From positions 124,001 to 188,000 of the forward strand of contig DASXDT010000005.1 of assembly GCA_036490475.1 (NCBI GenBank): a DNA stretch of 64,000 bases, in the 5' to 3' direction. Shown one piece after another: positions 47,517-56,445 of the stretch. The notes below the pieces were generated by a model that ran no database searches, was not told where the DNA came from, and saw nothing but the letters and a program-made list of their open reading frames with translations. The translations under genes were made by a program, and so were the position numbers. Every line of letters starts with the position of its first letter. Position 1 is the first letter of the stretch. The stretch is from Candidatus Tumulicola sp. Lineage in GTDB: Bacteria; Vulcanimicrobiota; Vulcanimicrobiia; Vulcanimicrobiales; Vulcanimicrobiaceae.

Positions 47517-48778
47517 TGAACGCCACCCTAACCGGACTCGACCGCGATTGGTTGATCCAGCAGTATCGAGCGAATCGCCGGCGTTCGGCGGAGATTTTCT
47601 CGTTCGTTACCGACGAGGCGTTCTATACCCGGCCGATTCCGCTCCGGCACCCGTTCGCGTTCTACGAAGGACATCTGCCGGCGTTTAGCTTTCTCGTTCT
47701 GAACGAACGGGCGTTGGGGGAGGCGCAACTCGATCCCGTGCTAGAGAAACTCTTCGAACGCGGCATCGATCCCGGTTCGGTTGGCGATGCCCGGCGGCAC
47801 GAGCGCAGCGACTGGCCGTCACGCGCGGAAATCGCCGCCTTCGGTAGAGCCTGCGACGAACGCGTCGAGCAAGCCTACGCGCACGCGCGGCTGGACGATC
47901 CGTCGAATCCCCGGCTGGTGCGCGCGCAATCGGCGTTCACGGTGATCGAGCACGAGCAGATGCATCACGAAACGACGATGTATATCGTGCACCGCCTGAA
48001 GCGGGCACTCAAGCACTACGTTGTCCAAACGCATCGAGACGGCACGCCGCCGGTCAACGAGTTTCGCACCGTTCCGGCCGGCATCGCGACGCTCGGCACA
48101 AACCGCGACGAGGTGCAGTTCGGCTGGGACAACGAGTTCGAACGTCAGACGATCGACGTTCCGGCGTTTGCGATGCAACGCTTCCCGGTTACGAATGCCG
48201 ATTGGTTGGAGTTCGTCGCCGACGGCGGCCCCGAACCGCTGTTTTGGGTGCAACGCCACGGCAACTGGATGTTGCGCACGACGTTCGAAGAGTTGCCGCT
48301 GCAGCTTTCGTGGCCGGTGTACGTTTCACATCAATACGCCCGCGCATACGCCGCCTGGAGAGGCTTACGATTGCCGACCGAGGCGGAATTTCACCGTGCC
48401 GCCTACGGGGCTCCCGGCGGATTCGAACAAGCATTTCCGTGGGGCGACGCGCCACCCGCGCCCGAACACGGAAACTTCGATTTTCAACGCTACGATCCCG
48501 AGCCGGTCGACGCGCATCCGGCCGGCGCGAGCGCATGGGGTATTTACGATCTGATCGGCAACGGATGGGAATGGACCGACACGCCGTTCGCACCGCTGCC
48601 CGGATTCGAGCCAATGGCTTCGTATCCACAATACTCGGCCGACTTCTTCGACAACCGGCATTTCGTGATGAAGGGGGCGTCGCCGGTGACGGCGCGCGGT
48701 ATGGTGCGTCGCAGTTTCCGCAACTGGTTTTACGACGACTACCAATATATGTTCGCAAAATTCCGCTGCGTCGCTTGA
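47516..48778 (+). CDS. EgtB-like DinB/FGE-domain oxygenase
   Basis: 420 aa from a GTG at 47516 that overlaps the hppD stop by 1 nt. N-terminal DinB-like domain with the Fe(II) ligand motif H-x3-H-x-E (EHEQMHHET), then a C-terminal FGE-sulfatase/C-type lectin-like domain (VPAGIATLGTN, ERQTIDVPAFAMQRFPVTNA, GLRLPTEAEFHRAAYG, GNGWEWTDTPF). This is the EgtB/OvoA layout, enzymes that add a sulfur (or selenium) to histidine derivatives. The usual partners EgtD, EgtC, SenB or OvoB are absent nearby, so the substrate is unclear. Confidence 0.85.
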   Translation: MNATLTGLDRDWLIQQYRANRRRSAEIFSFVTDEAFYTRPIPLRHPFAFYEGHLPAFSFLVLNERALGEAQLDPVLEKLFERGIDPGSVGDARRHERSDWPSRAEIAAFGRACDERVEQAYAHARLDDPSNPRLVRAQSAFTVIEHEQMHHETTMYIVHRLKRALKHYVVQTHRDGTPPVNEFRTVPAGIATLGTNRDEVQFGWDNEFERQTIDVPAFAMQRFPVTNADWLEFVADGGPEPLFWVQRHGNWMLRTTFEELPLQLSWPVYVSHQYARAYAAWRGLRLPTEAEFHRAAYGAPGGFEQAFPWGDAPPAPEHGNFDFQRYDPEPVDAHPAGASAWGIYDLIGNGWEWTDTPFAPLPGFEPMASYPQYSADFFDNRHFVMKGASPVTARGMVRRSFRNWFYDDYQYMFAKFRCVA

Positions 48779-50397
48779 TGTTCGCGCGCGGCTTTTGCCT
48801 TCTGGCGATCGCGGCGATGCTCGCCGGTACGGGCTGCTCGAGGGCCGGCAGAAACGGCGATTCCGTGAGCGACCGTCTGCGCATCGCTCTTCCGATCAAT
48901 CCCACCCAACTCAACCCGATTCTGTCGCAGAACTCCATCGAAGGTTTTACCGACAGCCTGATGTTCAACATGCTGGTAACGCACGACGACCAGCATCGCC
49001 AAATCCCCGACCTCGCGGCAGTCGTACCGACGCTCGAGAACGGCGGTATCAGTCGCGACGGCTTGACGCTAACGTATCATCTGCGCCGGAACGTGCGCTG
49101 GCACGACGGCGCCCCGTTTACCAGTCACGACGTGGTGTTCACCTGGCACGCGATCATGAACTCGCGCAACAACGTGGTAGATCGCCGCGGGTTCGACCTC
49201 GTAGCTTCGATGGACGCACCCGACGCGTACACGGTCGTGATGCATATGAAAAAGCGCTTCGCGCCGGCCATCGACACGATCTTTGGCGAGAGCGACATGC
49301 CGGCACGTATATTGCCGGCGCATCTGCTCGAGAAATATCCCGATCTTAATCACGTCGCATTCGACGCAGCTCCGGTCGGCACGGGGCCGTACCGATTCGT
49401 GCGCTGGCTGCGCAGCGACCACATCGAGCTCGAAGCCAATCCGCAATATTTCCGCGGCGCTCCACACATCCAACATCTCACGCTGGCGATCGTTCCCGAC
49501 GACGCGACGGTCGGCGCAGAATTACGGTCGCACGAAACCGACTTAGGCCTCGAGATATCGGCGCCCGTGTATCAGGCCTTAGCCAACGCCGACGGTATCA
49601 CGCGCCAGTTGGCTCAGACTCCAGTCTATACTGCGGCCGACTTCAATACCCAACAACCGATAATGCAAGACGTGCGCGTCCGGCGCGCACTGGCGCTTGG
49701 GATGGATCGAGCGACGATCGTGCGCGACGACACCTACGGAACGTCGATGCTGGCGGTCGCGGATCTGTCGCCATATTACTATTGGGCGTTCGACCGTTCG
49801 CTCAAACCGATTCCCTACGATCCGGTTCAAGCCAAGGCGCTTCTGGATGCCGCCGGCTGGCATCCCGGCCCCGACGGAGTTCGCTCGCGCAACGGTAAGC
49901 GTCTATCGTTGTTACTCGTGTACGGCATTGGAAGCCAACTGATACGCAACATCGTTACGCAAATTCAACAAATGTACCGGCCGCTCGGCGTCGAGGTCGA
50001 GCTGAAGGGCTACGATTACGCCAATCTCTACGCGGCGGCCGAAAGCGGCGGAATCATCAACGGCGGCAAGTTCGACATCGCGATGTACTCGTGGATCTCC
50101 GGCGCCGACCCCGACAACTCATCGCAGTGGACGTGCAACGCCATACCACCGGCCGGCAACAACGTGGCGCGCTACTGTTCGCCCGCGATGGATGCGCTGC
50201 AACGCATCGCGACCAGTAGCTTCGATCGATCCGTGAGAGCGCACGCCTACGCCGGCATCGAAGCGCTCTTATTGCGAGATGCGCCGGCGGCTTTTCTGTA
50301 CTACCAGCCGCTGCGCTATGCCCGTGTCTCCGACTTACGTAACTTTGCACCCAACGGCACCAGTGAAGCCTGGAACGCCCAGGAGTGGGCCCGCTAA
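48778..50397 (+). CDS. peptide/nickel-type ABC transporter substrate-binding lipoprotein
   Basis: 539 aa, TGATG overlap with the EgtB-like gene. Lipobox AGTGCSRAG at about residue 20. SBP family 5 (DppA/OppA) features: INPTQLNPILSQNS, LTYHLRRNVRWHDGAPFTSHDVVFTWHA, GTGPYRFVRW and the QYFRGAP motif, plus DVRVRRALALGMDRATIV. No permease or ATPase genes follow, so the transporter partner is elsewhere or the protein acts alone. It is encoded in the hppD-EgtB-like set, with an unknown ligand. Confidence 0.9.
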   Translation: MFARGFCLLAIAAMLAGTGCSRAGRNGDSVSDRLRIALPINPTQLNPILSQNSIEGFTDSLMFNMLVTHDDQHRQIPDLAAVVPTLENGGISRDGLTLTYHLRRNVRWHDGAPFTSHDVVFTWHAIMNSRNNVVDRRGFDLVASMDAPDAYTVVMHMKKRFAPAIDTIFGESDMPARILPAHLLEKYPDLNHVAFDAAPVGTGPYRFVRWLRSDHIELEANPQYFRGAPHIQHLTLAIVPDDATVGAELRSHETDLGLEISAPVYQALANADGITRQLAQTPVYTAADFNTQQPIMQDVRVRRALALGMDRATIVRDDTYGTSMLAVADLSPYYYWAFDRSLKPIPYDPVQAKALLDAAGWHPGPDGVRSRNGKRLSLLLVYGIGSQLIRNIVTQIQQMYRPLGVEVELKGYDYANLYAAAESGGIINGGKFDIAMYSWISGADPDNSSQWTCNAIPPAGNNVARYCSPAMDALQRIATSSFDRSVRAHAYAGIEALLLRDAPAAFLYYQPLRYARVSDLRNFAPNGTSEAWNAQEWAR

Positions 50398-50417
50398 GGG
50401 CCGTCGAAGCGTCGAGC

Positions 50418-51890
50418 ATGACGACTTTGACGACTCCCACGGCGACTACAAAGAAAGTGCCGGTAACCGTCGCATACGGCGACGGCATCGGACCGGAAAT
50501 CATGGACGCGACGCTGCGAATCATCGACGCGGCCGGTGCGCAACTCGATCTCGAACGCATCGAGATCGGTGAAAGCGTCTATAACAAAGGGTTGAGTAAC
50601 GGCATCGAGCCGTCGTCGTGGGATTCGTTGCGCCGCACAAAAGTATTCTTGAAGGCGCCGATCACGACGCCGCAAGGCGGCGGGTTCAAAAGCCTTAACG
50701 TCACCGTTCGCAAAACGCTCGGCATGTATGCCAACGTACGGCCGTGCGCGTCGTTGCATCCGTACGTTTCGACCAAGCATCCGAATATGGACCTCGTGAT
50801 CGTTCGCGAGAACGAGGAAGACGTCTATGGCGGCATCGAGCACCGCCAGACCGAGCAGGTCACGCAATGTCTTAAATTGATTTCGCGCCCGGGCTGCGAG
50901 CGAATCATTCGCTACGCGTTCGAATATGCGCGCGCCAACAAGCGCAAAAAAGTTACGTGCTTCACCAAAGACAACATCATGAAGATCACGGACGGATTGT
51001 TCCACCGGACCTTCGACGACATCGCGCGCGAGTACCCGGACCTTGAGAACGAGCACTGGATCGTCGATATCGGCGCTGCGAAGATGGCCGATACCCCCGA
51101 AGTCTTCGACGTCATCGTCATGCCGAATCTGTATGGCGACGTGCTGTCCGACGTCGCAGCGCAGATCACCGGATCGGTTGGACTCGCCGGTTCGGCCAAC
51201 ATCGGCGATCACTGCTCGATGTTCGAAGCGATTCACGGATCGGCACCGCGCCGCGCCGGACAGAATATGGCGAATCCGTCGGGCTTGTTCCACGGGGCGC
51301 TCTTGATGCTCGTGCACATCGGTCAAAGCGAAGCGGCCGAACGCGCGCACAATGCCTGGCTACGAACTATTGAAGACGGCATCCACACCTACGATATCCA
51401 TGCCGACGGCGTCTCGAAGAAGAAAGTCGGAACGCGCGAGTTTGCCGACGCCATCATCGAACGCATGGGTCAACGTCCGCAGCATCTGCACCCCGCCGTG
51501 TATGCCAAAGACGCGACGATGGATATTTCCGCTCGTCCGGCCGGCAAACGTGCTGAAAAGCGCCACGTCGGCGTCGACGTCTTCATCGATCGTCCGGACG
51601 GTAATCCCGACGAGCTCGCGGCCGCGCTCGAAAAGCTCAGAGTCGATGGGACGAAGCTGTCGGTCATCAGTAATCGCGGCACCAAAGTATGGCCGAATGG
51701 AAATCCCGACACGTTCTGGAGCGACCATTGGAGCTGCCGTTTCGAAGCGCCCCACGGCGGTTCGTTCGGATCCAAACAGGTCGCGGACTTAATCGCCGCG
51801 ATTGGCGGCGCGGGATTCGACGTCGTCAAAACCGAGGGACTGTATACCTTCGACGGCGAGCGCGGCTACTCGCTCGCTCAGGGAGAGTAA
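50418..51890 (+). CDS. icd: isocitrate dehydrogenase (Thermus-type, long form)
   Basis: 490 aa oxidative decarboxylase. Starts at ATG 50418. The family signature YGDGIGPEIMDATLRI and the catalytic NLYGDVLSDVAAQITGSVGL (metal-binding Asp residues) are clear, as is FKSLNVTVRKTLGMYANVRP for substrate and EAIHGSAPRRAGQNMANPSG for cofactor. The C-terminal ~140 residues (VDVFIDRPDGNPDELAAALEK) form the extra domain known from Thermus IDH. Cofactor use (NADP likely) cannot be fixed from sequence by eye. Confidence 0.93.
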   Translation: MTTLTTPTATTKKVPVTVAYGDGIGPEIMDATLRIIDAAGAQLDLERIEIGESVYNKGLSNGIEPSSWDSLRRTKVFLKAPITTPQGGGFKSLNVTVRKTLGMYANVRPCASLHPYVSTKHPNMDLVIVRENEEDVYGGIEHRQTEQVTQCLKLISRPGCERIIRYAFEYARANKRKKVTCFTKDNIMKITDGLFHRTFDDIAREYPDLENEHWIVDIGAAKMADTPEVFDVIVMPNLYGDVLSDVAAQITGSVGLAGSANIGDHCSMFEAIHGSAPRRAGQNMANPSGLFHGALLMLVHIGQSEAAERAHNAWLRTIEDGIHTYDIHADGVSKKKVGTREFADAIIERMGQRPQHLHPAVYAKDATMDISARPAGKRAEKRHVGVDVFIDRPDGNPDELAAALEKLRVDGTKLSVISNRGTKVWPNGNPDTFWSDHWSCRFEAPHGGSFGSKQVADLIAAIGGAGFDVVKTEGLYTFDGERGYSLAQGE

Positions 51891-51907
51891 GACCGCAAAG
51901 ATCGATC

Positions 51908-52786
51908 GTGCGTATCGTAAGCCTATTGCCCAGCGTCACCGAGATTCTCTTTGGAATCGGTGCCGGGCCCGAGGTGGTCGGCGTTACGCACGAATGCGAT
52001 TTCCCGCCTGAAGCGCTCGTTTTGCCGCGGCTAACGGCATCGGCGATTCCGGCGTCCTCGTCACCGGCAGAGATCGATCGGCACGTGCGCGCCGGACTGC
52101 ACTCTGGATCGAGTCTGTACTCGCTAGATGACGTCGCGCTAGCGCGGCTCGAGCCCGACTTGATCGTCACCCAAGAATTGTGCGACGTCTGCTCGGTGTC
52201 CTACGAGCAGGTCGCGACGGCGGTGCGCCGTCTCGGCAACGATCCGCGCGTGGTTTCGTTGGAGCCGTCGTCGCTCGAACAAGTGTTGGGCACGATCGTG
52301 ACGCTCGGAGAACTCACCAATCACGCGGACGGCGCGCAAACGCTCCTTGCGTCGCTACGTCGGCGCATCGAAGGGCTGCGCGAATCCAATCAAGTGATGA
52401 AGAGTCACTTGGTCGAGCGCGTATTGTTCTTAGAGTGGACCGATCCACCGATGAGCGCGGGACATTGGATCCCCGAACTCGTCGAGCTTGCCGGCGGTGA
52501 CCCGGTGCTAGCCGATCCATTGCGCAACTCGCGCCGTTTGCAATGGGACGAGATCGCCGCGAGCGACCCAGACGCGATCGTCGTAGCCCCGTGCGGTTTC
52601 GGTATAGAACAAACGCGCGAAGCGATCGCGCTACTGAATGGAAATGCAACGTGGCGCGGATTGCGGGCCGTTCGCGAAGGTCGCGTCCTCGCCATGGACG
52701 GAAACGCCTACGCGAGCCGGCCCGGACCTCGTTTGGTCGACACCGCAGAAATTATGGCGGGCTGGATTGAGGAGTTGCGGGCCTAG
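51908..52786 (+). CDS. BtuF-like cobalamin/iron-chelate-binding protein without signal peptide
   Basis: 292 aa from a GTG at 51908. COG0614-type: RIVSLLPSVTEILFGIG at the N-terminus, then VVGVTHECDFP and PDLIVTQELCDVCSVSYEQV, typical of the cytoplasmic or atypical subset. There is no signal peptide, and an internal helix joins the two lobes (DGAQTLLASLRRRIEGLRES). The role may not be transport; a B12 link with the class II RNR of this chromosome is speculative. Its TAG stop shares a CTAG palindrome with the converging stop of the next gene. Confidence 0.82.
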   Translation: MRIVSLLPSVTEILFGIGAGPEVVGVTHECDFPPEALVLPRLTASAIPASSSPAEIDRHVRAGLHSGSSLYSLDDVALARLEPDLIVTQELCDVCSVSYEQVATAVRRLGNDPRVVSLEPSSLEQVLGTIVTLGELTNHADGAQTLLASLRRRIEGLRESNQVMKSHLVERVLFLEWTDPPMSAGHWIPELVELAGGDPVLADPLRNSRRLQWDEIAASDPDAIVVAPCGFGIEQTREAIALLNGNATWRGLRAVREGRVLAMDGNAYASRPGPRLVDTAEIMAGWIEELRA

Positions 52787-53703
52787 GGATAGGCTGCGAC
52801 TCCGACCGGTTCGTTTACTCCGTTTCCGCGCAGGGCCTTTACGAACGTGCCCTTTGGATAATTGTCAACGCGAACTTCGCGCGCGCATGCGACGTACAGC
52901 AACGTATTCTTTTTATTCAATGCGACGCCAAACGGACCGCGACAGCCGGGGATCGTTCTCGTAATCGACGAGTATGGCGGGGCTATAATATCGACGGTGC
53001 TCGATTCTTGATCCGCGACGACAAGGTTCTCTTGTAGGTCCACCTGCAGTTTACCGGTGTACGGCCCCTTGAGGGTCGCCTTGAGCACTTCTTCCTTGCA
53101 ACTGTTCAAGCCATGTTCGAACTCAACGATTCCGCCTCGTCCGCTCGAAAAACCATTGAATGAGACGAAGACGTGATCGGCATTGGCGACAGACACTCCG
53201 ACCGCGTAGCCTGGAATCGTGCACGCGTGAATCGGAATGTTTTGCTGTTGCCGATACTCCGTTATCCCCTTAAGGTAATTAGCGACGTACACATCATCAT
53301 GCGAGTCGGTGGTAACGCCGACCGGGCCGCTAACAAGCGTGGTGTACTCAAACGTCGGGGCCGTTTGCCCTTTGGCGTATTCATTGACGACCGCATTGTC
53401 CATATCGGTGACATACAGGTTTCCGTGGCGATCGTACCGGTCGTCGTAGATGGCTCCAGTGGCGTAGCCGGTAATGGTTTCGACCGGCTTATAGGCACCG
53501 TCGTAAACCACTATGGATCCGCTTTTTTGTCCCGCAACCGCGAGCAGCGACGAGGCCCCGGCGTCACTCGAGTCTGGTTGTCGTACCGCCGGCCCGGTGG
53601 CCCCCGGCGGAACGGAGGCTGAAGTCGTTCCCGAGCAACCGCCGATTAGAAATAAAGCGCAAATCATAAGAATACTGTTTCCGATTTTTCCGAACGTTCG
53701 CAT
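52783..53703 (-). CDS. secreted beta-propeller-like lipoprotein, unknown function
   Basis: 306 aa, lipobox LIGGCSGTT. The mature part shows NHL-type blades: SIVVYDGAYKPVETITGYA, NLYVTDMDNAVVNEYAKG, DVYVANYLKGITEY and LLYVACAREVRVDNYPKG. It is of the same family as the lipoprotein at 7740-8654 by layout. Ends convergent with the BtuF-like gene. A hairpin-like GC-rich segment precedes it at about 53780-53800. No ligand inferred. Confidence 0.8.
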   Translation of the reverse strand: MRTFGKIGNSILMICALFLIGGCSGTTSASVPPGATGPAVRQPDSSDAGASSLLAVAGQKSGSIVVYDGAYKPVETITGYATGAIYDDRYDRHGNLYVTDMDNAVVNEYAKGQTAPTFEYTTLVSGPVGVTTDSHDDVYVANYLKGITEYRQQQNIPIHACTIPGYAVGVSVANADHVFVSFNGFSSGRGGIVEFEHGLNSCKEEVLKATLKGPYTGKLQVDLQENLVVADQESSTVDIIAPPYSSITRTIPGCRGPFGVALNKKNTLLYVACAREVRVDNYPKGTFVKALRGNGVNEPVGVAAYP

Positions 53704-53821
53704 CTAGCCGCTCCCTTCTTCAAAGCATTGAGCCGCGCGAAGTAGTCCGGTAAAGCCATTCTCCTACGGCTGCGCACCGCACCTGGGGCGCAGCCCCTCG
53801 TTTGCTCGATATCCAGAAAGG

Positions 53822-54463
53822 CTACAGTCGCGTCGCTTGTCGGCTCGCCTCGTGCCAATGCGAAGAATCCGAATCGAGATGGCTTGCGTTGCTCAGAGAT
53901 GTCACCCGGCCCGAGCCGTCCGCATCGAACACGACGCGCGTTAGAGAAGTCGGCGCAAATCGAAAACGCCCGGCGGTTACCGCTTCGGAACCGTGAGGTG
54001 CCATCGCGCGCATCGCAGCGTGCAGCATTCCCGCGTGTGTTACGACGAGCACGCGGCCGGAGCGCTCGCTCAACACATCTCGTTGAAAAGAGCTCCAGCG
54101 CGCGATCACATCGGCGAGTGTTTCGCCGCCGGGCGGAGCGTAGGCCGCAACGATATCGGATCTTGAGTTCAGGTCGGGATGCAACGCCGTGATTTCCGGC
54201 CACGTTAGGCCTTCCCAATCGCCGAAGTGAAACTCGCGAAGACGAGCGTCCGTGGTAACTTGCAACCTGCGAGGTAATGCGATTGTTTCGGCGGTCTCGC
54301 GCGCGCGTTGTAAATCGCTCGCATAGATGCGATCGAAAAGATCGGACCGCAGGCGATCGGCGATTGCGCGCGCTTGCCGGCGGCCGAGCTCGGAGAGTTC
54401 CACGTCGCTCTGCCCTTGGTAACGCCCGGAGGCGTTCCATTCGGTGGCCCCGTGGCGGACCAA
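53822..54463 (-). CDS. histidine phosphatase family protein (phosphoglycerate mutase-like)
   Basis: 213 aa from a TTG at 54463 (LVRHGATEWNASGRYQGQSD), the RHG catalytic motif with the nucleophilic His. The EFHFGDWEGLTWPE acid loop and VVTHAGMLHAAMR second His are present. The TTG sits 16 bases after the stop of the ferritin-like gene; a non-standard CTG two codons earlier is also possible. Substrate not predictable: alpha-ribazole phosphatase, phosphoserine phosphatase and others share this fold. Confidence 0.88.
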   Translation of the reverse strand: MVRHGATEWNASGRYQGQSDVELSELGRRQARAIADRLRSDLFDRIYASDLQRARETAETIALPRRLQVTTDARLREFHFGDWEGLTWPEITALHPDLNSRSDIVAAYAPPGGETLADVIARWSSFQRDVLSERSGRVLVVTHAGMLHAAMRAMAPHGSEAVTAGRFRFAPTSLTRVVFDADGSGRVTSLSNASHLDSDSSHWHEASRQATRL

Positions 54464-54478
54464 CGTCAGTTCGATCGG

Positions 54479-55036
54479 TTAGCTAACTTTTTCCAGCAGG
54501 TCGTGCATGTCGTTGGCGTGCTCTTCTTCCACCGCCAAGATTTGTTCCATCAAGCGACGCGACGTAACGTCCTTGTCGCCGAGATAGCGGATGATCTCGG
54601 TGTACGACTCGATCGCGATGCGTTCTGCGATCAAATCTTCTTTGATCATGTCCCGCAGCGACGAGCCTTCTTTGTACTCCGAGTGGCTACGCGACGCCAT
54701 TCCCTCGGGATTGAGGTTCGGCGAACCACCGAGCTGCGTAATGCGCTCGGCAATACTGTCGGCATGCCCCTGCTCGTCGTTGGCATGCTCGAGGAATTCG
54801 GCCGCAACCGCATCCTTATTCAAACCGGTGGCCATGAAATAATGACGTTTATACCGTAGGACGCAGATGATTTCGGTTGCGAGGGCTTGGTTGAGGATTT
54901 CGCAGACCGTGTCGACATCGAGCGCGTAACCTTCGGTAATCGCGCCCTTGTCGATGTTTTCGCGCGCGCGACGGCGCAGCTCCTGAACGTCGGTCAAAAA
55001 CGGCTTATCGGTTTTGGAAGAAGTATCTTTGCTCAC
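54479..55036 (-). CDS. ferritin-like / bacterioferritin-type protein
   Basis: 185 aa four-helix bundle. Diiron ligands are visible: ALATEIICVLRYKRHYF (E in helix 1), EHANDEQGHAD (E-x2-H pair in helix 2), EDLIAERIAIESYTEI (helix 3), and EEEHANDMHDLLE (helix 4). Longer than Dps and lacking the typical heme Met of Bfr, so its class is unclear; it may oxidise and store iron. Upstream of the phosphatase on the same strand. Confidence 0.87.
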   Translation of the reverse strand: MSKDTSSKTDKPFLTDVQELRRRARENIDKGAITEGYALDVDTVCEILNQALATEIICVLRYKRHYFMATGLNKDAVAAEFLEHANDEQGHADSIAERITQLGGSPNLNPEGMASRSHSEYKEGSSLRDMIKEDLIAERIAIESYTEIIRYLGDKDVTSRRLMEQILAVEEEHANDMHDLLEKVS

Positions 55037-55142
55037 GTCGCTCCTTTTCTAGCAAACGGCGCCGTAGGCCCGTCCCCTGGCCTTCCTATCCGGGACCCGC
55101 GAGGAAGCGCGGACGGCCCCTCGAAAACGGCCCGCCGGTCGC

Positions 55143-55227
55143 GGAGAGGTGGCAGAGTGGTCGAATGCACTCGCTTGGAAAGCGAGCATACCGCAAGGTA
55201 TCGGGAGTTCGAATCTCCCCCTCTCCG
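55143..55227 (+). tRNA. tRNA-Ser(GGA)
   Basis: 85 nt. Acceptor GGAGAGG/CCTCTCC with discriminator G, anticodon stem CTCGC/GCGAG with loop TTGGAAA giving anticodon GGA, and a long variable arm as for serine. On the plus strand between minus-strand genes. CCA not encoded. Confidence 0.95.
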
Positions 55228-55232
55228 AAGCC

Positions 55233-55685
55233 CTATGCGCCGCCGGGCCGGAAGACCATCAGCGCCAGGATGACGAGCGCGATCAGGAACAACACTCCCC
55301 CAACGATATTTTGCCGCTTATCCAGTGCGACGTATGCCGGATCGTCCGGGGTGCCGGTCTCGAGCATTTTGATTTGCTTACGTAGGCCCGGTGAATACAT
55401 TCCGTAGGCGAGCGCGGCCAACACGACCCACAGCAGAATCGCCCATTCCAGCCACGTTTGATGAAACGTTCGACCGGAGATCAGCACCTGCGCGATGCCG
55501 GTGATCAGCAGCAGACCATATGCGGGATTTGCTACCCGTCCGTCGATCAGTTTTATGCCGCGCAACACGAACAATAACTGATCGCGCTGCATTTTTCCGC
55601 GCGCCAGCCAAACGGGATACGTGCAGTTCGCGCCGACCGCAATGACGGCGCACAAGACGTGGATGAAGACGAGCCCTTGATACAT
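55233..55685 (-). CDS. DUF2269-like small membrane protein
   Basis: About 150 aa from the ATG at 55685 (MYQGLVFIHV). Four probable membrane helices: GLVFIHVLCAVIAVGANC, PAYGLLLITGIAQVLI, WLEWAILLWVVLAALAYGM and IVGGVLFLIALVILALMVF. The FIHVLCAVIAVG start is typical for the family. Function unknown. An ATG at 55697 would add four residues. Confidence 0.75.
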   Translation of the reverse strand: MYQGLVFIHVLCAVIAVGANCTYPVWLARGKMQRDQLLFVLRGIKLIDGRVANPAYGLLLITGIAQVLISGRTFHQTWLEWAILLWVVLAALAYGMYSPGLRKQIKMLETGTPDDPAYVALDKRQNIVGGVLFLIALVILALMVFRPGGA

Positions 55686-55710
55686 GTTCAACTCCAAGAT
55701 GCGCGGGCGC

Positions 55711-56445
55711 CTATTCGACAGCTCCTCGCATCGACGTTAGCCAGAAATCGAAACTCGCGTGCGCTTGCGCGCGCAACATCGCTCTGCCGTCGAACACTTC
55801 GCGGTTGAGGCGCGCACCCATCGTGGCACGCTCGCCGTAGTTTACATCGAGAATCGAATCCGACGAACGTAGCTGTTCGGCTAGCCGGTCGGGAATTTGC
55901 GCCTCCGGCGGAAGCGTGCTAATCACGAACTCGGGCGACTCATCGCGCGGCCACGGCGCAGCTTCGTAGTCGGCGCACACCGCCGCTACCCGCTGTGGGT
56001 CGCGACCCCAAACAAACGTGTAGACATCGTTATCGTGTAGTTCGACTAAGATCGCGCGCGCGGTCGCGCCGTATCCCAATATACCGACGCGTTTCAGCGC
56101 CAGCGGCTGATCGACCGCGGCCTCGAAGGCGACTCGCGCTCCAATTCCATCGGTGTTCGTGCCAACGATTCGCCGCCCAAACGCGATCGTGTTAACTGCG
56201 CGGGCGCGCCGGGCTTCCTCAGTAAGCTGGTCGCATGCCGACAGCGCTTCTTCTTTAAGAGGGAACGTAACGTTGCAGCCTACGTAACCCTCAGCCGCCA
56301 GGCGGCGGATCGCAGCCGCACCCTCGCCTTTTTGAACCCGCAACGCCGAATAGCTGCCTTCGATTTCGGCTCGCTCGAGAAACTCGCCCTGCAACAGCGG
56401 GCTTGCGCTATGGGCGACCGGATCGCCGATTAGTGCGAGTTTCAC
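55711..56445 (-). CDS. aroE: shikimate dehydrogenase
   Basis: About 244 aa from a GTG at 56445 that overlaps the stop of the upstream phosphatase (GTGA). Shikimate-binding motif IGDPVAHSASPLLQGEF, GCNVTFPLKEEAL with catalytic Lys, GTNTDGIGARVAFE, and the Rossmann VGILGYGATARAIL. Shorter than the ~270 aa norm because the C-terminal helix is short. Chorismate pathway, the source of tyrosine. Confidence 0.93.
   Translation of the reverse strand: MKLALIGDPVAHSASPLLQGEFLERAEIEGSYSALRVQKGEGAAAIRRLAAEGYVGCNVTFPLKEEALSACDQLTEEARRARAVNTIAFGRRIVGTNTDGIGARVAFEAAVDQPLALKRVGILGYGATARAILVELHDNDVYTFVWGRDPQRVAAVCADYEAAPWPRDESPEFVISTLPPEAQIPDRLAEQLRSSDSILDVNYGERATMGARLNREVFDGRAMLRAQAHASFDFWLTSMRGAVE

Noticed and set aside
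52783..52786. The shared CTAG at the ends of two convergent genes.
   Set aside because: Two TAG stops on opposite strands use the palindrome CTAG; a coincidence with no sign of function.
53664..54440. A 258-codon minus-strand open frame overlapping the histidine phosphatase.
   Set aside because: It is another frame of the real gene; its product is arginine-rich and lacks the RHG and other motifs.
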